Positions 6,475-14,064 of a stretch of DNA of 25,286 nt are shown in pieces. The position numbers and the translations under genes are program-made. Where the stretch lies: positions 1-25,286 of IMG/VR virus record IMGVR_UViG_3300031111_000227. The stretch is one strand, 5' to 3'. Below the pieces are notes generated by a model. It searched no databases and had not been told where the DNA came from. It saw only the letters and a list, made by a program, of their open reading frames with translations. Each line of letters opens with the position of its first letter. The first letter of the stretch is position 1. Origin of the DNA: a virus.

Positions 6475-6918
6475 ATGCCTGACACATTGCAAGAATGTCT
6501 TGACGAGGAACGCAAGTCCCTCTACGGGCAGCTAGCGGAGTTAGACGAGGTCCAGAGGACCCTGGCGGTGCTCGGCGGGTTGGATCTACTAAATGTAAGT
6601 GTTAGTTGCGTAGCGGTCTGGGACTGCAATCGCATCACGCTGTACATATCAGATCATCCTGACTACAGAGGTACGTCGTGCAAGGTAGCGTCGGCTATCG
6701 GCTCAGACTCAGTCATGAAGACGTTCGAAGGGGCCTACGAGGACGTCAACTTCCAGACGGACGATCTCCTCATAAAGATCCGACGCAACATTCCTAGAAG
6801 CAGACGTAAGGGCTGCAAGCAGTACCGGGTGGTCGAGACGAAAGAGATCACGGTCTGCGGGGCCGTAGACGAGGACAAATACGACTCGGTCGAGCTCCTT
6901 TCCGTCGAGGAGGAATAA
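6475..6918 (+). CDS. Hypothetical protein, 147 residues
   Basis: Begins with a predicted coiled helix (residues 5-35, LYGQLAELDEVQRTLAVLGG) followed by a beta-rich domain and an acidic tail. No family recognised. The SD is AGGGGGT (6460-6466) 8 nt from the ATG. The next gene starts 2 bp after its stop. Confidence 0.65.
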   Translation: MPDTLQECLDEERKSLYGQLAELDEVQRTLAVLGGLDLLNVSVSCVAVWDCNRITLYISDHPDYRGTSCKVASAIGSDSVMKTFEGAYEDVNFQTDDLLIKIRRNIPRSRRKGCKQYRVVETKEITVCGAVDEDKYDSVELLSVEEE

Positions 6919-6920
6919 CG

Positions 6921-7133
6921 ATGGAGATCGTCTTACGAGAGGTATCTACCATCGATGCAGCTATGCTCGCGCAGGTGTTGCAGGGCGCGGCAGAAGAACT
7001 AGGAGAGGACGCGAAAGCCCTCAAACGGTTGGGCTGCGAGAGGGTAGTGAAACGGCAATTAGCTCGTGCGGACAAGCTGTCTAGCATGGCAGTGGAAATC
7101 GCAGACGCTATGACCAGAGATTCCACACTGTAG
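6921..7133 (+). CDS. Small helical protein, function unknown
   Basis: 70 residues, Ala/Leu/Glu-rich and almost entirely helical by composition. The SD GAGGAG lies in the end of the upstream gene. No motif recognised. Confidence 0.6.
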   Translation: MEIVLREVSTIDAAMLAQVLQGAAEELGEDAKALKRLGCERVVKRQLARADKLSSMAVEIADAMTRDSTL

Positions 7134-7159
7134 ATCCCAGGATAGGCAGGAGGTTTATG

Positions 7160-7432
7160 ATGCCAGTAGATGTAATCAGCGAGTCAGAGATCGAAACTAG
7201 CAAGTTCAGATTGGTGTTCTCGTCATTTCCCTGGGAGGGCGCCACTCTCAGTATCAGACTATCTTCTAGAGGATACGTGAATGTCTTCGTTCCCGCCGGA
7301 GTCGAGCTCCCGAACATTGAGGAGGTTGAACATGACTTCGCGATCCACCTCGGAGATGGCCTGGCCGCCGCTGTGACCATAGTTCGCTCCAGTCTCGTAG
7401 AGCAGGAGGTGGATGATGGGTCTCCTAAGTAG
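7160..7432 (+). CDS. Hypothetical protein, 90 residues
   Basis: Mixed alpha/beta, no motif recognised. Two ATG codons stand in tandem (7157 and 7160) after AGGAGGT (7148-7154); the second gives the better spacing (5 nt). The end overlaps the next gene by 17 bp. Confidence 0.6.
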   Translation: MPVDVISESEIETSKFRLVFSSFPWEGATLSIRLSSRGYVNVFVPAGVELPNIEEVEHDFAIHLGDGLAAAVTIVRSSLVEQEVDDGSPK

Positions 7433-7697
7433 AAATCCAGGGGCTGGCCAGCGCGCGCCTAGGCCGTCACGCATCTACACGGACCCTGAAACAGGTGAGC
7501 TCGTCGAGGTGTATGACTGCTTTCCAGGACAGACGCACCCGAAGAACGCTGATGTGTCTGTTCCGCTCAAAGATCCCACGACGGGAGCGACTATCGGCCG
7601 TAGGTTCTTCAAGTACATTCTGGTCCTGGCCGGGCTGCTGGTCTTCGGCTGCTGCCTAGCGACGGCCCTAAGCGAGGCAGTTGTAGCATGTTTCTAG
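7416..7697 (+). CDS. Small protein with C-terminal membrane helix
   Basis: 93 residues. The first 60 are hydrophilic and include a short unit (RIYTDPETGELVEVYDC). Residues about 66-91 form one membrane-spanning helix (YILVLAGLLVFGCC...), so it is probably tail-anchored with the N-terminus in the cytoplasm. ATGATG follows AGGAGGT, as in the previous gene; the second ATG is better spaced. It overlaps the nuclease gene downstream by 10 bp. Confidence 0.6.
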   Translation: MGLLSRNPGAGQRAPRPSRIYTDPETGELVEVYDCFPGQTHPKNADVSVPLKDPTTGATIGRRFFKYILVLAGLLVFGCCLATALSEAVVACF

Positions 7698-8155
7698 CAA
7701 TAGATCCTGGTGAGACGGTAGGCGTTGTTAGCCTCGAGCTCCGAGAGAGCGTGCATTTGAAGGATACAACTCCTTCCCTGCACGTAGTCAAGTATGCGCA
7801 GTTCGAGACCGAGGCAGTTAGCGAATATGTCCTGTGGCTCTATCCTGAGCTCATGGGTAGATTCACGCACTACGAACTCGTCATCATTGAGGACTACCGG
7901 ATCTATCAGGGCCTGGGAAACTTGCACACAGGGCAGCGGTTGTACACTCCAGAGCTTATCGGAGCAACTCGCGCCCTGTGTACCCTCGCGAAAGTTCCTT
8001 GCGTGTCGGTGCCTGCGTCCTGGAAAGGGAAGTGGCCACCGGCCCGCCTCAAGGCTAAGTTCTCTGTACCAGATAACTTACCTAGGCCGCATGCTCTCGA
8101 TGCATTGTTGCTCGGCTTAGCACACCTAGAAAAGGAGGGACTATGGACCCCATGA
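7688..8155 (+). CDS. RuvC-like Holliday junction resolvase / RNase H-fold nuclease
   Basis: 155 residues with the RuvC/RNase H-fold acidic set: D6 in AIDPGETVG, E68 in VIIEDYRIY and D138 in PHALDALLLGL (with H135). Length matches small phage RuvC-like proteins. Such enzymes cut branched DNA made during replication and recombination, which helps clear DNA before packaging. It lies just upstream of the SNF2-type helicase. The substrate is inferred from the family and could be another branched structure. Confidence 0.75.
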   Translation: MFLAIDPGETVGVVSLELRESVHLKDTTPSLHVVKYAQFETEAVSEYVLWLYPELMGRFTHYELVIIEDYRIYQGLGNLHTGQRLYTPELIGATRALCTLAKVPCVSVPASWKGKWPPARLKAKFSVPDNLPRPHALDALLLGLAHLEKEGLWTP

Positions 8156-8397
8156 ACGCTCCGCCTCCGTTACCACCTAGGCAACTGCAGGTACGTGTAA
8201 CGTTAGAGGTCAACACAGACCTCCTCGAACAGGCGATCTTACAGGGTAAGGAACTAAAGTTCCTTGAGGCGGTACTGACCGGCGCACTAAGCGAGTACGG
8301 TATCCGTGTAAAGCGCCTTTACTATCCGCACAAAGCAACCCTCGCCAAGGCACGACGGATCTTAAAGCGCTTGCACGGAGGCCGCGATGAAGTATGA
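8143..8397 (+). CDS. Hypothetical protein, 84 residues
   Basis: A Pro-rich N-terminus (PPPLPPR), then a strand (QVRVTLEVN) and helices with a basic C-terminus. No family recognised. A strong AAAGGAGGG SD precedes the ATG. It overlaps the resolvase by 13 bp and the helicase by 11 bp, so it is probably made together with them. Confidence 0.65.
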   Translation: MDPMNAPPPLPPRQLQVRVTLEVNTDLLEQAILQGKELKFLEAVLTGALSEYGIRVKRLYYPHKATLAKARRILKRLHGGRDEV

Positions 8398-9772
8398 GCT
8401 GCTTCCATTTCAGAGCTCCGCAGTGCCCTTGATGGGCGAACAGAACTTTCTCTTAGCGGACGATTGTGGTCTAGGCAAGACGTTAACTGCAGTTGAGTGT
8501 GCGCGTAGGTATGCTCGTGGTCCCGTGCTTATCATAGCTCCTCGATTGACGAAGGAGTGGTGGGCTGAGGTTATTAGGGATCAGGAGGCTGGCTACGTAG
8601 GTGTTTGCGGACAAGCAGGGCGGGGTGTACCTTGGCGTAAAGTAGCAACCTGGGGCAACAAGAAGCCCAACATCTATGTAGTCGTTCATCCCACTGCAGT
8701 GCGTATGTCCGCCGACAAACTAAGGGCGGTGAAGTGGGATATGGTGATAGTCGACGAGGCTCATAGGTTCAAGAACCGCAAAGCGAAACAGACGAAGGCG
8801 CTGAAAACGCTTATAGCTCGTCGGAAGATCATGCTGACAGCTACGCCGTACGGCCGCAGTCCCGCAGATATGTGGGCGCTGCTGCATTGGTTGTATCCGA
8901 AGAGCTTCAGGTCCTATTGGAGATTCTTTGACCAGTACGTTGACTCGTATAGGCCACCTCACGGTAGGTTCACTACGATAAACGGGCCGAAGAACCTGAA
9001 ACAGTTAGCGAAGGAGATCGAACCCTTCTACCTGAAACGCACGAAGGAACAGGTACTACCTGATTTACCTCCTATCACGTACTCGGATGTACCTATCGTC
9101 CTAGAGGGTAAGCAGGAGCAGTTGTACCTCAAGCTCGTGAAGGATGCGTACGCCGAGTTGTCTGGAACAGAGATCATACTAGAGAACGCGCTTGTACGAT
9201 TCCTGCGCCTTCAACAGTGTGCTCTCGATCCAAGTATCATAAGCGAGGATCTGCCACCGTACCCTCTAGGTGAGGTTCCTGCAAAGGTTCAGTGGTTGCA
9301 GGAGTGGATAGAGGATCATCCGGGTGAGTCGGTCGTCATCGTCTCCAGGTATCGTAGGTTCGTAGAGGCCTGGTTACGTGGACTAGCTCCCGGAGCTTGT
9401 ATCGTTGGTGGTATGGATAGGGACGAGGTACAGTCAGCCTTAAAGGTGTTCAACAAGACGGGCGTGATGGTCGGTTCGCTGCATGCTATAAAAGAGGGCC
9501 TGAATCTACAGCGCGCGTCAACTATGATTATCACCGACGGTTCGTGGTCCTCGACGGACGAGTACCAACTGTCACAACGTATCTATCGCGTAGGACAGAC
9601 GAGGCACTGTCACGTAATTCATCTAGTCGCTAAGTTGTCACAGCGCCGTAAGTGGACCGTCGATAAGCTCATGCGGAGGGCCGTCGAGAAGAGGTTCAAT
9701 GACGCACAGCTCGTCGACGAGTTCGTACGTGACCTGAAGGGGAGTTGGTTCGACCAACTCCTAGGGGGTTAA
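8387..9772 (+). CDS. SNF2-family DNA helicase/translocase
   Basis: 461 residues. The helicase motifs are in order: Walker A in ADDCGLGKT (24-32), DEAH box (123-126), TATP (151-154), and the SNF2-type motif VI QRIYRVGQ (397-404) preceded by GLNLQ. Two RecA-like lobes with little extra sequence match the minimal SNF2-like helicases of many phages, which remodel DNA during replication or recombination. The start is supported by an ACGGAGG SD inside the preceding gene. Neighbours are nucleases, consistent with DNA-branch processing. Confidence 0.9.
   Translation: MKYELLPFQSSAVPLMGEQNFLLADDCGLGKTLTAVECARRYARGPVLIIAPRLTKEWWAEVIRDQEAGYVGVCGQAGRGVPWRKVATWGNKKPNIYVVVHPTAVRMSADKLRAVKWDMVIVDEAHRFKNRKAKQTKALKTLIARRKIMLTATPYGRSPADMWALLHWLYPKSFRSYWRFFDQYVDSYRPPHGRFTTINGPKNLKQLAKEIEPFYLKRTKEQVLPDLPPITYSDVPIVLEGKQEQLYLKLVKDAYAELSGTEIILENALVRFLRLQQCALDPSIISEDLPPYPLGEVPAKVQWLQEWIEDHPGESVVIVSRYRRFVEAWLRGLAPGACIVGGMDRDEVQSALKVFNKTGVMVGSLHAIKEGLNLQRASTMIITDGSWSSTDEYQLSQRIYRVGQTRHCHVIHLVAKLSQRRKWTVDKLMRRAVEKRFNDAQLVDEFVRDLKGSWFDQLLGG
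9741..9761 (+). other. Perfect 9-bp hairpin at the end of the helicase gene
   Basis: GGAGTTGGT (9741-9749) and ACCAACTCC (9753-9761) form a perfect stem with loop TCG within the last helicase codons. It is directly followed by the AGGGGGT SD of the next gene, so it could pause transcription or modulate coupling. It could also be chance. Confidence 0.4.
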
Positions 9773-9775
9773 GTA

Positions 9776-10111
9776 ATGTTAGCAGTAACTAAGCATATGT
9801 TCAAGAAGTTCATAGCGGCCCTACCGGACGACGAGGAGATCGAGTCGTACATGTCTTCGAGATCGACCGGGGAGATGGTCTTCGACTGGTACTTACGTTG
9901 GATCGAAGACGGGGCGCCTGAAGTCATAACGCCAGAGCGCCTGAGGAGCTACACCTACGCGGACAATTACGAACTGTCACTTGAGGTGTACGACAGGTTG
10001 ATGAAAGCAGCCGATAACGATTCGGCTGGATGCTTTTTCGATTACCTTAAGGGGTATAGAGCAGCACAGAGGGAGCAAGAGGAACAAGAGGAGCAAAGTG
10101 GAGACAATTAA
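9776..10111 (+). CDS. Hypothetical acidic protein, 111 residues
   Basis: Helical and acidic, ending in an EQEEQEEQ tail encoded by near-repeats of 9 bp. No family recognised. The SD AGGGGGT ends 6 nt before the ATG. Its tail sequence also supplies the SD of the overlapping membrane gene at 10098. Confidence 0.65.
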   Translation: MLAVTKHMFKKFIAALPDDEEIESYMSSRSTGEMVFDWYLRWIEDGAPEVITPERLRSYTYADNYELSLEVYDRLMKAADNDSAGCFFDYLKGYRAAQREQEEQEEQSGDN

Positions 10112-10226
10112 GGACTTACTCATATACGCCGCAGTCGCAGCCGTCTGGGTTACGTTCTGGCTCAGCGTCTTGCGGGGCCTGACACTGATCGAGCGTCCTA
10201 TAGGAGGACCTCTAGATGAATCTTGA
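10098..10226 (+). CDS. 42-residue membrane protein with GTG start
   Basis: Reads VETIKDLLIYAAVAAVWVTF..., with one hydrophobic segment (about residues 8-27) and a polar end. GAGGAG lies 4 nt before the GTG. It overlaps the previous gene by 14 bp and the next by 11 bp, filling what would otherwise be a gap. Function unknown. Confidence 0.5.
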   Translation: METIKDLLIYAAVAAVWVTFWLSVLRGLTLIERPIGGPLDES

Positions 10227-10605
10227 TCTGCAGATTAACTATTACTCGAAGGGCGCGGCGAAGTTATGTTTCCGTCACGCAGTAATGCGCGCCCTGCAAG
10301 GCGAAGACGTGCAATCCGAAGTGTACGTACCTAACCCTGATCGAGACACCGGTCCTTGGGAGTGCGTCGATTGTACGCTCGAGCGCGAACGCGAAGAGGC
10401 AGTAGAGGCTCTTTCCTCAGTAGTGGACGACGCGATAGAGGATGTTAGACGAACGTACAAGATCCTTCGAGGCCCGACAGTTCAGGTTGAGGATACTTGG
10501 ACGATAGGTCTTGGACGAGCGCCCCGGCACGTCGAGTGCCTGAGACAGGCTAAGCGCCGTGATCCTAACGAGGTAGCTGATGCCTTCAAGGAGGTGTTCA
10601 AATGA
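10216..10605 (+). CDS. CHCC zinc-knuckle protein, function unknown
   Basis: 129 residues with C18-x2-H21 and C50-x2-C53 (WECVDC), the same C-x2-H...C-x2-C arrangement as the genes at 826 and 4140. A charged helix follows (REREEAVEAL). The SD is AGGAGG, 4 bp overlap with the next gene (ATGA). Its position ahead of nuclease genes hints at a DNA-related role, but nothing more can be said. Confidence 0.65.
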   Translation: MNLDLQINYYSKGAAKLCFRHAVMRALQGEDVQSEVYVPNPDRDTGPWECVDCTLEREREEAVEALSSVVDDAIEDVRRTYKILRGPTVQVEDTWTIGLGRAPRHVECLRQAKRRDPNEVADAFKEVFK

Positions 10606-11093
10606 GCCTCGCCTTCTTAGCCACAGCTATCCTGATCGGCGTCATCCTAATCCTGTGCTGCATCTTGGTTATAATGGGTACGCTGCTAAACGCTGCGCGC
10701 AAGGAAGCCGAGGATGCTGCCGAACGCGCGCTCGAACACGCCACTCAGGTTCTCAAGCAGCGCGAGAAGGAGATTCGCGCCGACGCAATAGCTCGTAGCA
10801 AGCGCGTCATTAAGGGAATGACGTATGAGAAGCTCGTGCCGTTCGAGGAGGGGTTTCCCTTCAACCCTAGAGATATGCGTTTCATAGGCAACCCTATCGA
10901 CTACATCGTCTTCGATGGAATGTCGGAGGGCGCTTTGGAGCGCATAGTGCTATTGGAAATCAAGTCGGGCAAGTCGCGGTTGAACAAGAACCAGCGGTAT
11001 GCCGCGATGACAGTTCGAGAGGGCGAGGTCGAATTCATCACCTATAGACAGAAGGAGGAAGAACATGAAGTTGCCGATGTTGATGTGCCCTAG
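10602..11093 (+). CDS. Membrane-tethered Holliday-junction-resolvase-like endonuclease (Endonuc_Holl type)
   Basis: 163 residues. A membrane helix (about 5-27) leads into a long charged coiled helix (30-68) and a PD-(D/E)xK nuclease core: D100 in GNPIDYIVFDG, then E119-x-K121 in LLEIKSGKS. This order (membrane helix, coil, Hjr-like nuclease) matches the family described as endonuclease related to archaeal Holliday junction resolvase. It would cut branched or foreign DNA near the membrane. It overlaps the next gene by 29 bp. Confidence 0.75.
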   Translation: MSLAFLATAILIGVILILCCILVIMGTLLNAARKEAEDAAERALEHATQVLKQREKEIRADAIARSKRVIKGMTYEKLVPFEEGFPFNPRDMRFIGNPIDYIVFDGMSEGALERIVLLEIKSGKSRLNKNQRYAAMTVREGEVEFITYRQKEEEHEVADVDVP

Positions 11094-11598
11094 CTGCAAG
11101 GTCTATCTTAAGTTCGGAGATGGCGGAGAGGTTCCGCCCGTCTACTGTCCACAGTGCCAGGTCGGCGGGATCACGTACAAAGACATTTACGCGTACTATG
11201 GTTTCGACGTGCTCGAGCTAAGTGACACAGTTGTCATTTCCCGCCGGAAAGATTTCCGGAGGCATCTAGGACAGGAGAAGGTAGCCGAGTTCAGGAGCTC
11301 CTATGAAAGCGAGTGGTACACTCCTCCTACATTCGATACCTGGGCGTATCTGATGACGGAGGCGGCTGAGGTAGGTGATGCGCTATTGCGCCTCGGCTAC
11401 GGTCTTATGAAGCGTAGCGTGCGTACGAACGAGGTACAACCTGACCTCTCAATGGAGATCGGGGATCTGTATATGATGCTATGCACGCTTGCCAACCTAC
11501 TATGCATCGACCTGGACCTTGCGCTTGAACAGGCACTTGCGAAGGTTGAAGACACTATCATGAGACGCAGAGAGGAGGAAGAAGAATGCACTGGTTAA
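11065..11598 (+). CDS. MazG-like NTP pyrophosphohydrolase with zinc ribbon
   Basis: 177 residues. An N-terminal zinc ribbon (C8-x2-C11, C28-x2-C31) precedes an all-helical MazG-like domain with TEAAEVGDALLR (E-x2-E) and SMEIGDLYMML (E-x2-D), then a helix typical of the family (IDLDLALEQALAKVEDT). MazG-type enzymes hydrolyse NTPs or dNTPs to monophosphates; phage versions adjust nucleotide pools or alarmone levels. The zinc ribbon could bring partner or nucleic-acid binding. SD AAGGAGGA at good spacing. The link to modified-nucleotide metabolism is inference. Confidence 0.7.
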   Translation: MKLPMLMCPSCKVYLKFGDGGEVPPVYCPQCQVGGITYKDIYAYYGFDVLELSDTVVISRRKDFRRHLGQEKVAEFRSSYESEWYTPPTFDTWAYLMTEAAEVGDALLRLGYGLMKRSVRTNEVQPDLSMEIGDLYMMLCTLANLLCIDLDLALEQALAKVEDTIMRRREEEEECTG

Positions 11599-11759
11599 AC
11601 AAGCTCGGTCTGGGATTAGTACTGTTAGGCATCTACGCCGAGTTGCTCGTAGGTAAATCAGTGGGCTTTCCCGAGCGGATCGTCTTTACACTAGCCGTCC
11701 TATTCGGGTTGTTCCTGTTCCTATTCAAGTTCGAGGAAGGAGGCGACGATGGCTTCTAG
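11586..11759 (+). CDS. 57-residue two-span membrane protein
   Basis: MHWLNKLGLGLVLLGIYAELL... has two hydrophobic stretches (about 7-22 and 32-48) separated by a short polar loop and an acidic end. GAGGAGGAAGA precedes the ATG. It overlaps the upstream gene by 13 bp and the downstream gene by 11 bp. Function unknown. Confidence 0.6.
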   Translation: MHWLNKLGLGLVLLGIYAELLVGKSVGFPERIVFTLAVLFGLFLFLFKFEEGGDDGF

Positions 11760-11916
11760 AGATGCAATACCCGAGGATCACGCTTACGATGTGTTCGCTG
11801 AGAACGTCTCCTTGCGGAACACGCTCAGCTTCTTCCTGATGCTCTCATTGATACACGCAGGTGTATCGTTAGCGCTCGTGATTATCGTGGTCTCGTTGCT
11901 GAAGGATCTGATCTGA
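11749..11916 (+). CDS. 55-residue single-span membrane protein
   Basis: A polar 25-residue start (MASRDAIPEDHAYD...) precedes a hydrophobic region of about 25 residues (FFLMLSLIHAGVSLALVIIV) and a short end. The SD is AAGGAGG within the upstream gene. The stop overlaps the next start as TGATG. Second of a pair of tandem mini membrane proteins. Function unknown. Confidence 0.55.
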   Translation: MASRDAIPEDHAYDVFAENVSLRNTLSFFLMLSLIHAGVSLALVIIVVSLLKDLI

Positions 11917-12116
11917 TGGCGACGCAAGAGCCCAACGATAGAGGACAGAAGCTCACGCAAAGGGATGTTAGGGCCATCTATAACCTTTGTGAGGAGGGGA
12001 CCCTGACGCAGTGGGAGATAGCTCACCTATTCGGCGTTACGCAGAGTATGGTAAGCAAGATATACAATCGCCGGAATTGGAAAGATGTTGTGCTCCAGAA
12101 GGGAGAGGGTGCTTGA
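11916..12116 (+). CDS. Small HTH DNA-binding protein
   Basis: 66 residues. Residues 13-52 contain a clear helix-turn-helix (DVRAIYNLCEEGTLTQ, then EIAHLFGVTQSMVSKIYNR), similar to sigma-70 region 4-like or resolvase HTH units often found beside phage HNH genes. It lies immediately before an HNH protein gene. It could be a regulator or supply DNA specificity for its neighbour. Confidence 0.7.
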   Translation: MATQEPNDRGQKLTQRDVRAIYNLCEEGTLTQWEIAHLFGVTQSMVSKIYNRRNWKDVVLQKGEGA

Positions 12117-12118
12117 CG

Positions 12119-12733
12119 ATGGCTCACATTCTCGAAGGTCCTGTTCATCTGGACTTCACTGACAAGCACGCTGGAGTGGTGTTTCGGAGACCTGAGTTGT
12201 TACTCCATCCTCCCATCCCCCACTCGCTGTACACTGTAAACCCTAGGAACATAGAGGGGAAGGCCTGGTGGGATGAAGTGCGACGCAAGGCGTATGCAGA
12301 GAATGATTACCACTGCTTTGCCTGCGGGGCTCATCAGCTAGACGTCGAAGGGCGAAACATGTGGCTAGAAGCACATGAGTGTTATGATTACGACTGGATC
12401 AACTCTGAGATCACCTTCAGAGAAGTAGTCGCACTATGTCCTTATTGCCACAAGTTCATACACTTTCTTGGATCCCTAGGTAAGAGACATCTCAAGGAAG
12501 TTCTCATTCACGGAATCGGCGTCCTGACAGAGGCAGGTCTGGAAGTACCGAACGCACAGCACTTCATGGCTAAGACACTGTTCCCTGGCGCCTTGCCGGA
12601 TCTACCAGAAGTCAAGAGTACGTTTCACAAGAAGTTTTCGCATCTCACGTGCACGATCTGGACGCTCAAATATGGAGGTACGAGATATGACTGGCGCGCA
12701 GCAACTTGCTCAACCGCCCGTACACACAAGTGA
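12119..12733 (+). CDS. HNH endonuclease-like protein
   Basis: 204 residues. The core has C66-x2-C69 (HCFACG), then LEAHECYDYDW with H86, then C107-x2-C110-H111 and H115 (LCPYCHKFIH). The spacing fits a zinc-bound HNH nuclease. ATG at 12119 is chosen over an upstream in-frame start (12011) because that region overlaps the HTH gene and lacks an SD. The end overlaps the next gene by 47 bp. It may be a DNA-processing or homing-type nuclease. Confidence 0.65.
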   Translation: MAHILEGPVHLDFTDKHAGVVFRRPELLLHPPIPHSLYTVNPRNIEGKAWWDEVRRKAYAENDYHCFACGAHQLDVEGRNMWLEAHECYDYDWINSEITFREVVALCPYCHKFIHFLGSLGKRHLKEVLIHGIGVLTEAGLEVPNAQHFMAKTLFPGALPDLPEVKSTFHKKFSHLTCTIWTLKYGGTRYDWRAATCSTARTHK

Positions 12734-13871
12734 AATAAAGAATTACTTGAAGTGCAAGCTGTACTGGTTCTGGACAGCTCCCCCTCCTAGGGGGCTTGGC
12801 CTCGAACCGAAGATGATCCGGCCTGCCTTGAACACAGGGCGGGTCGTGCATAAAGCTCTACAGGACGGTTACGACACGCAGGAGCCGTTCGTAGATACTT
12901 ATCGAGCTGCCGTGCAAGAGTACCTCGAGAAGTATGAGGAAGCAGATTCAGATACGCTCGATGAGCTGGAGACGTGCGGCTCGATGATAGAGGGGTATGA
13001 AGGTTGGGCTGCTATCAACGATCCGGGGACCAAGTTCCTGGCCACCGAAACTCAGTGGGGCCCTATCGAGTATGAGGGCATCCCTCTATCAGGCCGGTTC
13101 GACGCAGTCGTCAAGATGGATGATGGCCTCTGGATCATGGACTTCAAGACGACGAAGTATCTCGACAACCCCTGGACTACCACCGATCTGCAGGCGACGA
13201 TATACACCTGGGCTGCTCGTCAGCTGTACAGCAAAGATGTGCGGGGTCTCATATTCCGTTTCCTACGGAAGAAGGCGCCGATGAAGTACCATGAGCTGAT
13301 ACTCAAAGATGGCACGCTCACGACGCGCAAGAACCTTTCAGGGTCAACGACGTATGAGGAGTACATCACTGCGCAGGCCGTAGCTACCTTGAAGTTCCTA
13401 GCTGAGAAGGATTTCATGTTCGCTGGTGAGATAGGCCTTGAGGATGCCGACGCAGTTCCGATATCGTACTACCGTGCGCTATTGGATGGTACACAGCAGG
13501 AGCAACCGTGGTATCCCGAATTCGCTGAAGCGTTTCAGAACACGCGCAGGTTATATCATAGGCAGTCGATGGAACTGAAGGGCCCCAGCAAGTTCTTCTG
13601 GGACGTTAGGGAGTATCGTACGGAGGAACAGATTGAGAACTACTTCAGATACATCGTCGTCCCCTGCGCACACAGGATGACAGCTCCGAAGAAGTGGGTC
13701 GGCCCAACTGGATTGGGGTCCTTCCGTACTTGCACTTCGTGCTCTTTCCGCGCCCCTTGCAAATTACGGATGGACAATGCGGACTTCAGAACGATTCTGA
13801 ACGAGGAGTTTCAATTGAGAGATATCTATGAGGAGGATTATGAAGAAGCCGATAGAGGACAGGATCTCTAG
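12687..13871 (+). CDS. Cas4/RecB-like PD-(D/E)xK nuclease with Fe-S cluster motif
   Basis: 394 residues. GRVVHKAL (51-58), D139 in SGRFDAVV, D152-x-K154 in IMDFKTTK and Q169 in DLQATIY make the RecB-type nuclease core. C23 together with C349-x2-C352-x5-C358 matches the [4Fe-4S] staple seen in Cas4, AddB and related nucleases. It probably resects DNA ends for recombination with the downstream ATPase and ssDNA-binding protein. The ATG at 12687 follows GGAGGT (12674-12679). Confidence 0.85.
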   Translation: MTGAQQLAQPPVHTSEIKNYLKCKLYWFWTAPPPRGLGLEPKMIRPALNTGRVVHKALQDGYDTQEPFVDTYRAAVQEYLEKYEEADSDTLDELETCGSMIEGYEGWAAINDPGTKFLATETQWGPIEYEGIPLSGRFDAVVKMDDGLWIMDFKTTKYLDNPWTTTDLQATIYTWAARQLYSKDVRGLIFRFLRKKAPMKYHELILKDGTLTTRKNLSGSTTYEEYITAQAVATLKFLAEKDFMFAGEIGLEDADAVPISYYRALLDGTQQEQPWYPEFAEAFQNTRRLYHRQSMELKGPSKFFWDVREYRTEEQIENYFRYIVVPCAHRMTAPKKWVGPTGLGSFRTCTSCSFRAPCKLRMDNADFRTILNEEFQLRDIYEEDYEEADRGQDL

Positions 13872-14064
13872 ACCACCAGATCCCGAATGGTGGTGGAGAA
13901 CGGACGATCAAGAGGAATTCAAAGCGTGGCTCGTTGGACTGCCTCAAGAGGAACGAGACGAAGTCGTACGTGAGTTCCTAGATTTCATGTCGGACTACAT
14001 CGCGTACCTAAACGCGGAGGACGGCGGCAACGCACCTGTGATTATAGGTGGTACAGATGGATGA
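13840..14064 (+). CDS. Small Trp-rich protein, paralogue of the next gene
   Basis: 74 residues. The unit PDPEWWWRTDDQEEFKAWL with a following helix (QEERDEVVREFLDFM) resembles the product at 14057 (PRRPEWWKRDW...FKEYWDGL). AGGAGG stands close to this ATG (3 nt); an in-frame ATG at 13828 is an alternative. Both ends overlap neighbours. Function unknown. Confidence 0.6.
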   Translation: MKKPIEDRISRPPDPEWWWRTDDQEEFKAWLVGLPQEERDEVVREFLDFMSDYIAYLNAEDGGNAPVIIGGTDG

